Translations under genes and position numbers: made by a program
In this document: one piece after another, positions 60,601 through 64,000 of the stretch
How the letters are laid out: the number at the start of each line of letters is the position of its first letter
Position numbering within the stretch: position 1 is the stretch's first letter
Assembly (NCBI RefSeq): GCF_012489685.1
Contig: NC_080046.1
Span: 62,945,984-63,009,983 of the forward strand
Origin: Lotus japonicus
Taxonomy: Eukaryota > Streptophyta > Magnoliopsida > Fabales > Fabaceae
Reading direction: 5' to 3'
DNA: 64,000 bases
The notes under the pieces: generated by a model
Database searches by the model: none
What the model saw: only the letters and a program-made list of their open reading frames with translations
Told to the model about the DNA's origin: nothing

Positions 60601-63600
60601 TACCTCTTGAATCTGTAGGTTCCAGAAATGTTGGGCTGAGGAGTCTCAGAAGTCGAAACCTTGGCTCTTAAGAGCATTAAATGCAAGCCTTGGAAGAAGG
60701 TATAGTAAATTATGATTTTCAGATCTCAAGGTCCTTTTTACTCTTACATTTTTCTCCCTACTGAAAAACTATACTGAGAAATAAGAGTTTGGGGAAGTGA
60801 GAGGTAGATGGAGATAATTTACCAAAACTATAGGTTGAAGCACACTGTGTTAATTTCCCCTTATCCACACCTGAACTTATACAAGATTCTAGAGAAATAT
60901 TACCTTGTGTTTATGAATAGTTTGTGTTTATAATTTTATATGCATCGAGTTTTATTTATATTTCATTTTGAATCTTCAGGTTTTGGTTTGGAGGCCTTTG
61001 GAAGGTAATGCACTTCTTTCTGTTTATAAGATATCATCATATCATGGATGAACAACATATTTAACATTGAAGTTGATAGGATATACTGGTTATTTTGCGG
61101 GAATTCCATGATTCTGTATTTTTGGTATTCAACATCTGATATGGTTTATCGATAAATTCAAATAACTTGTTTTTTAGAATTGTCATATATGTTAAGAGTT
61201 AAGACTAGATTTGTGGTCTGCATCTTTGTTAAAAGTTTGCATAATGGCCACTACCACCGGATGTTTGACTCGGACTCTACAATATTTTGACCTATTGGAG
61301 TTTGCTGCATATCAAACTATATGACGTCCTGATGGTCTGGCCATCTTAAGTTTACATTAGAACTCAGTGACTTCTAGTGACTTGCTGGTTGCTAAGCTGT
61401 GTAATTGCTCACAGTTACACAGGCAGTCTTATGTTATACTTCCAGTGTGAAATCTGGGAAGAGCTGTGCCTCTGAAGATTTTGAAACTATACTTTTGCAT
61501 GATTAAACTGTTAAATTGAATACTTCACATATGATTTATTTGTTCTGTTCACAACATGTAGATTGGCAATGATGTTTCCCAATTTTCGGGCCCACTTATA
61601 TTGAATCAGCTGCTACAGGTGCGTTGCTCCTTCACTGAGTTGTCACTGGTTAAAGCACCACAATACAAGTTTAGTACACTGATAGAAAGCTATACCAAAA
61701 CGTACTACACAGACAGACTATTATTTTCTAAAAACCTTATTGTTACTAACTTGTTTTATTAATTTTCTTAATGTCGCTTATCCTATGAAATATCTGCAGT
61801 CTATGCAAGAAGGTGGTCCGGCTGGGATTGGTTATATATATGCCTTCTCAATATTTCTTGGAGTGGTATGATACCAATCTCCATTGTGACTTGTTGTAAT
61901 TACCGACAAGTAACCTATACCTTTTGGAGATTTTGACTAATTGAGATCCTCTTTGAATTGCTGTTTGTTAGGTCTTTGGGGTTTTATGTGAAGCTCAATA
62001 TTTTCAGAATGTCATGCGTGTTGGTTACAGGCTAAGATCAACGCTGGTGATTCTCTTTTCTTCTTCTTTTGAAATACATTTATTCACATCTTGAATTTAA
62101 GTCATGAAATGGCCAACAATGGTTTTGTAAATGAAGGGCGATTAGGTTTGTAATAGAAATCCTTTTGTGCTGAAATTCCCAGAGACTTCGAACAATTTTT
62201 GCATTTGAAACTTTCTGTCTTTTTCCCATCTTTTTCATGCTCCTGTTGTACTTTTCCTCTTCTCTGAATAAACTTCCCTTTTTTCTAAAATAAAAGAGTC
62301 AATGTTTTGATTGAAAATATAGCTATGCCATTTATTTCTCAAAATGGGTCCAAGAGTTACTTCTTGAAACAGATTGTTGAGCATTTGTTCAATGTTTTGA
62401 TTGAAAATATAGCTATACCATTTATTTTGGTGTTACATGTTGCTAACCAATATCCTAAAAGCTTGATATGGTGTTCTGTTTAATTCGTTTCTTCGTTCTT
62501 TTCCTTCTTTCCAGGTAGCTGCTGTATTTCGCAAGTCTCTAAGGCTTACTCATGAATCACGAAAGCAATTTGCATCTGGAAAAATAACCAACTTAATGAC
62601 TACAGATTCTGAGGCACTTCAGGTATGCTTCTACTCTATTGTGTGATGTCTATTCTAACTGTAGCTGCTAACTGGTGTATATTAACCGCTTTTAGTTATT
62701 TTGGTATGAATTTAGTGACAATAGAGATGGATATGTCATTACTCTGTAAAGTTTGTGTATACGTGGGAATGAGATAATAGTCGTGTGGCCCAAAATCTTA
62801 CAGATATAAATATGCTTTGTCTTGTAAACGACTTCCTGAAATTCTCGTGTTATAAATTTTCTGAATGATATGTTTGATGTTGTTATACTGCCTTCTTGCA
62901 ATTAACTTCTGGGTTACCTTTTTTCTCTTCAACAGCAAATATGCCAATCACTTCACACTTTATGGTCAGCTCCAGTTCGAATCGTTGTTGCTATGTTTCT
63001 TCTTTACCAAGAACTAGGTCCTGCTTCCCTTATTGGTGCTTTGATGCTAGTTCTTATGTTTCCACTACAGGTACAATAATTCTACTGCTTACTTCGTTTG
63101 TACCACCCTTGCATTTTACCAGAATTATTAATATAGATGGTTAGATACTCTTGCAGAAGCTTAACTAGATTAAGCTAGTTTATCGTATTATACTATGATA
63201 GTATACTTTTCTTTCTTTCTCCCCACCATTCATTTGATTCCGTTCCTCAGTCCCATCCCATCAAGATAGTGAGGTGATCTGATATAAATTTACTTTTCAA
63301 CGCAACAGTAAGTATCTGTCTCGAGCTAATGATCTAGATGAGTAACCATATTTGTGGCATTATATCCTTAGTCTGACTTTTTTTTTCCCTAATCATGTAA
63401 GCTTACTGAAAACATGAATTAATGTGATTTTGTGACTTAAATTATGTGTTTTGTGGAAGCAGACTTTTGTTATCAGCAGAATGCAGAAGTTGTCTAAGGA
63501 AGGATTACAACGTACAGACAAGAGAATTGGTCTCATGAATGAAATTTTGGCTGCCATGGACACCGTAAAGTATGCTTTTTGCCAAGAACAAATTTGTGCA

Positions 63601-64000
63601 TTATCTAGTAATATATTTTTACTTGTATAAAATGTGAAGTTCTAACCGTTTTTGTTGTTGATTATCTGGACATGGTTTAGATGTTATGCATGGGAGAGTA
63701 GTTTCCAATCTAAAGTACTGAATGTCCGAAGTGATGAATTATCATGGTTTCGAAAAGCATCACTACTTGGAGCGGTATGAAACCAATTTAACATATTTGT
63801 GCCAATCATTATTTTTTTACAATTTGTTTATCTGGGCTGTCTTGAATATATCGGATTTGGTTTGCCTAAAGAAACCAATTTCTGTATTGCATGCATGTGC
63901 TTAGAATTCTTTTTCGTCCCTGTACTTAACTATTTATTGAATTCCTTTTGGCAGTTAAATGGATTTATACTAAATAGCATTCCAGTTCTTGTAACTGTGG
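57687..64000 (+). CDS. ABCC2: ABC transporter C family, ABCC1/ABCC2-type (5' part)
   Basis: The gene runs off the right edge. Fifteen coding exons are readable: 57687-58019, 58191-58369, 58636-58675, 59885-60041, 60419-60533, 60619-60699, 60980-61004, 61562-61618, 61800-61865, 61972-62046, 62515-62622, 62936-63070, 63463-63569, 63681-63774, 63955-64000 (open). All junctions are GT..AG and frame-consistent, giving about 539 residues of an expected 1600 or so. Residues 1-185 form the extra N-terminal membrane domain (TMD0). A linker follows with the Leu-Asp-Pro-Tyr-Pro-Gly-Tyr motif. TMD1 starts near residue 310, with Cys-Glu-Ala-Gln-Tyr-Phe-Gln-Asn-Val and Lys-Ile-Thr-Asn-Leu-Met-Thr-Thr-Asp near 357-408. 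Nucleotide-binding domains lie outside the window. ABCC1 and ABCC2 load glutathione, phytochelatin and folate conjugates into the vacuole. Which of the two paralogues this is cannot be decided from the N-terminus alone. Confidence 0.93.
62299..62430. repeat. Direct repeat in an ABCC intron
   Basis: The phrase tcaatgttttgattgaaaat, continued by atagctat(g/a)ccatttattt, occurs at about 62299 and again at about 62389 with one base changed. It lies in the intron between 62046 and 62515. Confidence 0.85.

Noticed and set aside
1..64000. CRISPR arrays, operons, phage or bacterial mobile systems
   Set aside because: No regularly spaced repeats; all genes are intron-bearing or plant-specific, so this is nuclear plant DNA.

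Overview
This is plant nuclear DNA: AT-rich, with long intergenic stretches, multi-exon genes with GT..AG introns, and many small transposable elements. All recognisable proteins are land-plant families. Gene content and the style of the small terminal-inverted-repeat elements suggest a eudicot, probably a legume; this is an inference, because no species-specific marker was seen. Layout from left to right: a TE-rich left flank (a 1.5-kb non-autonomous hAT element with a LINE tail nested in it, then a 545-bp fold-back Mutator-like MITE); an RLP29-type leucine-rich-repeat protein (5137-6516, minus); a repeat-containing gap; a DUF4408/DUF761 protein (11429-12211, plus); the lumenal protease gene DEG5 (12841-16395, plus, 8 exons); a NAA38-like Sm-fold gene (17582-17936 plus an upstream leader exon near 19.84-19.93 kb, minus) whose leader intron carries a 1.3-kb Mutator-like insertion; a LINE remnant (about 20.1-20.77 kb); a five-KH-domain RNA-binding protein gene (22214-26794, plus, 7 coding exons); an 8-kb gene-poor stretch; an intronless F-box gene (35290-36444, plus); a 10-kb gene-poor stretch; a CIN-type TCP factor with a miR319 site (47880-49127, minus); a 7-kb MITE-rich stretch holding two hAT and two Mutator-like MITEs; and the 5' third of an ABCC1/ABCC2-type transporter gene (57687 to the right edge, plus, 15 coding exons visible, last one open). 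The main organising signal is conserved gene order. DEG5, the Sm-like gene, the KH gene, the F-box gene and TCP2 are consecutive in Arabidopsis as At4g18370, At4g18372, At4g18375, At4g18380 and At4g18390. The F-box, TCP and ABCC genes also match the Arabidopsis chromosome 1 block At1g30200, At1g30210 (TCP24) and At1g30400 (ABCC1). These gene numbers come from memory and should be confirmed by alignment. The genes do not form one pathway: they are a plastid-lumen protease, an N-terminal acetyltransferase subunit, an RNA-binding protein, an F-box protein, a leaf-growth transcription factor and a vacuolar conjugate pump. No convincing novel multi-gene system was found. The most interesting observations concern transposons altering gene structure, above all the insertion beside the NAA38 leader splice acceptor.
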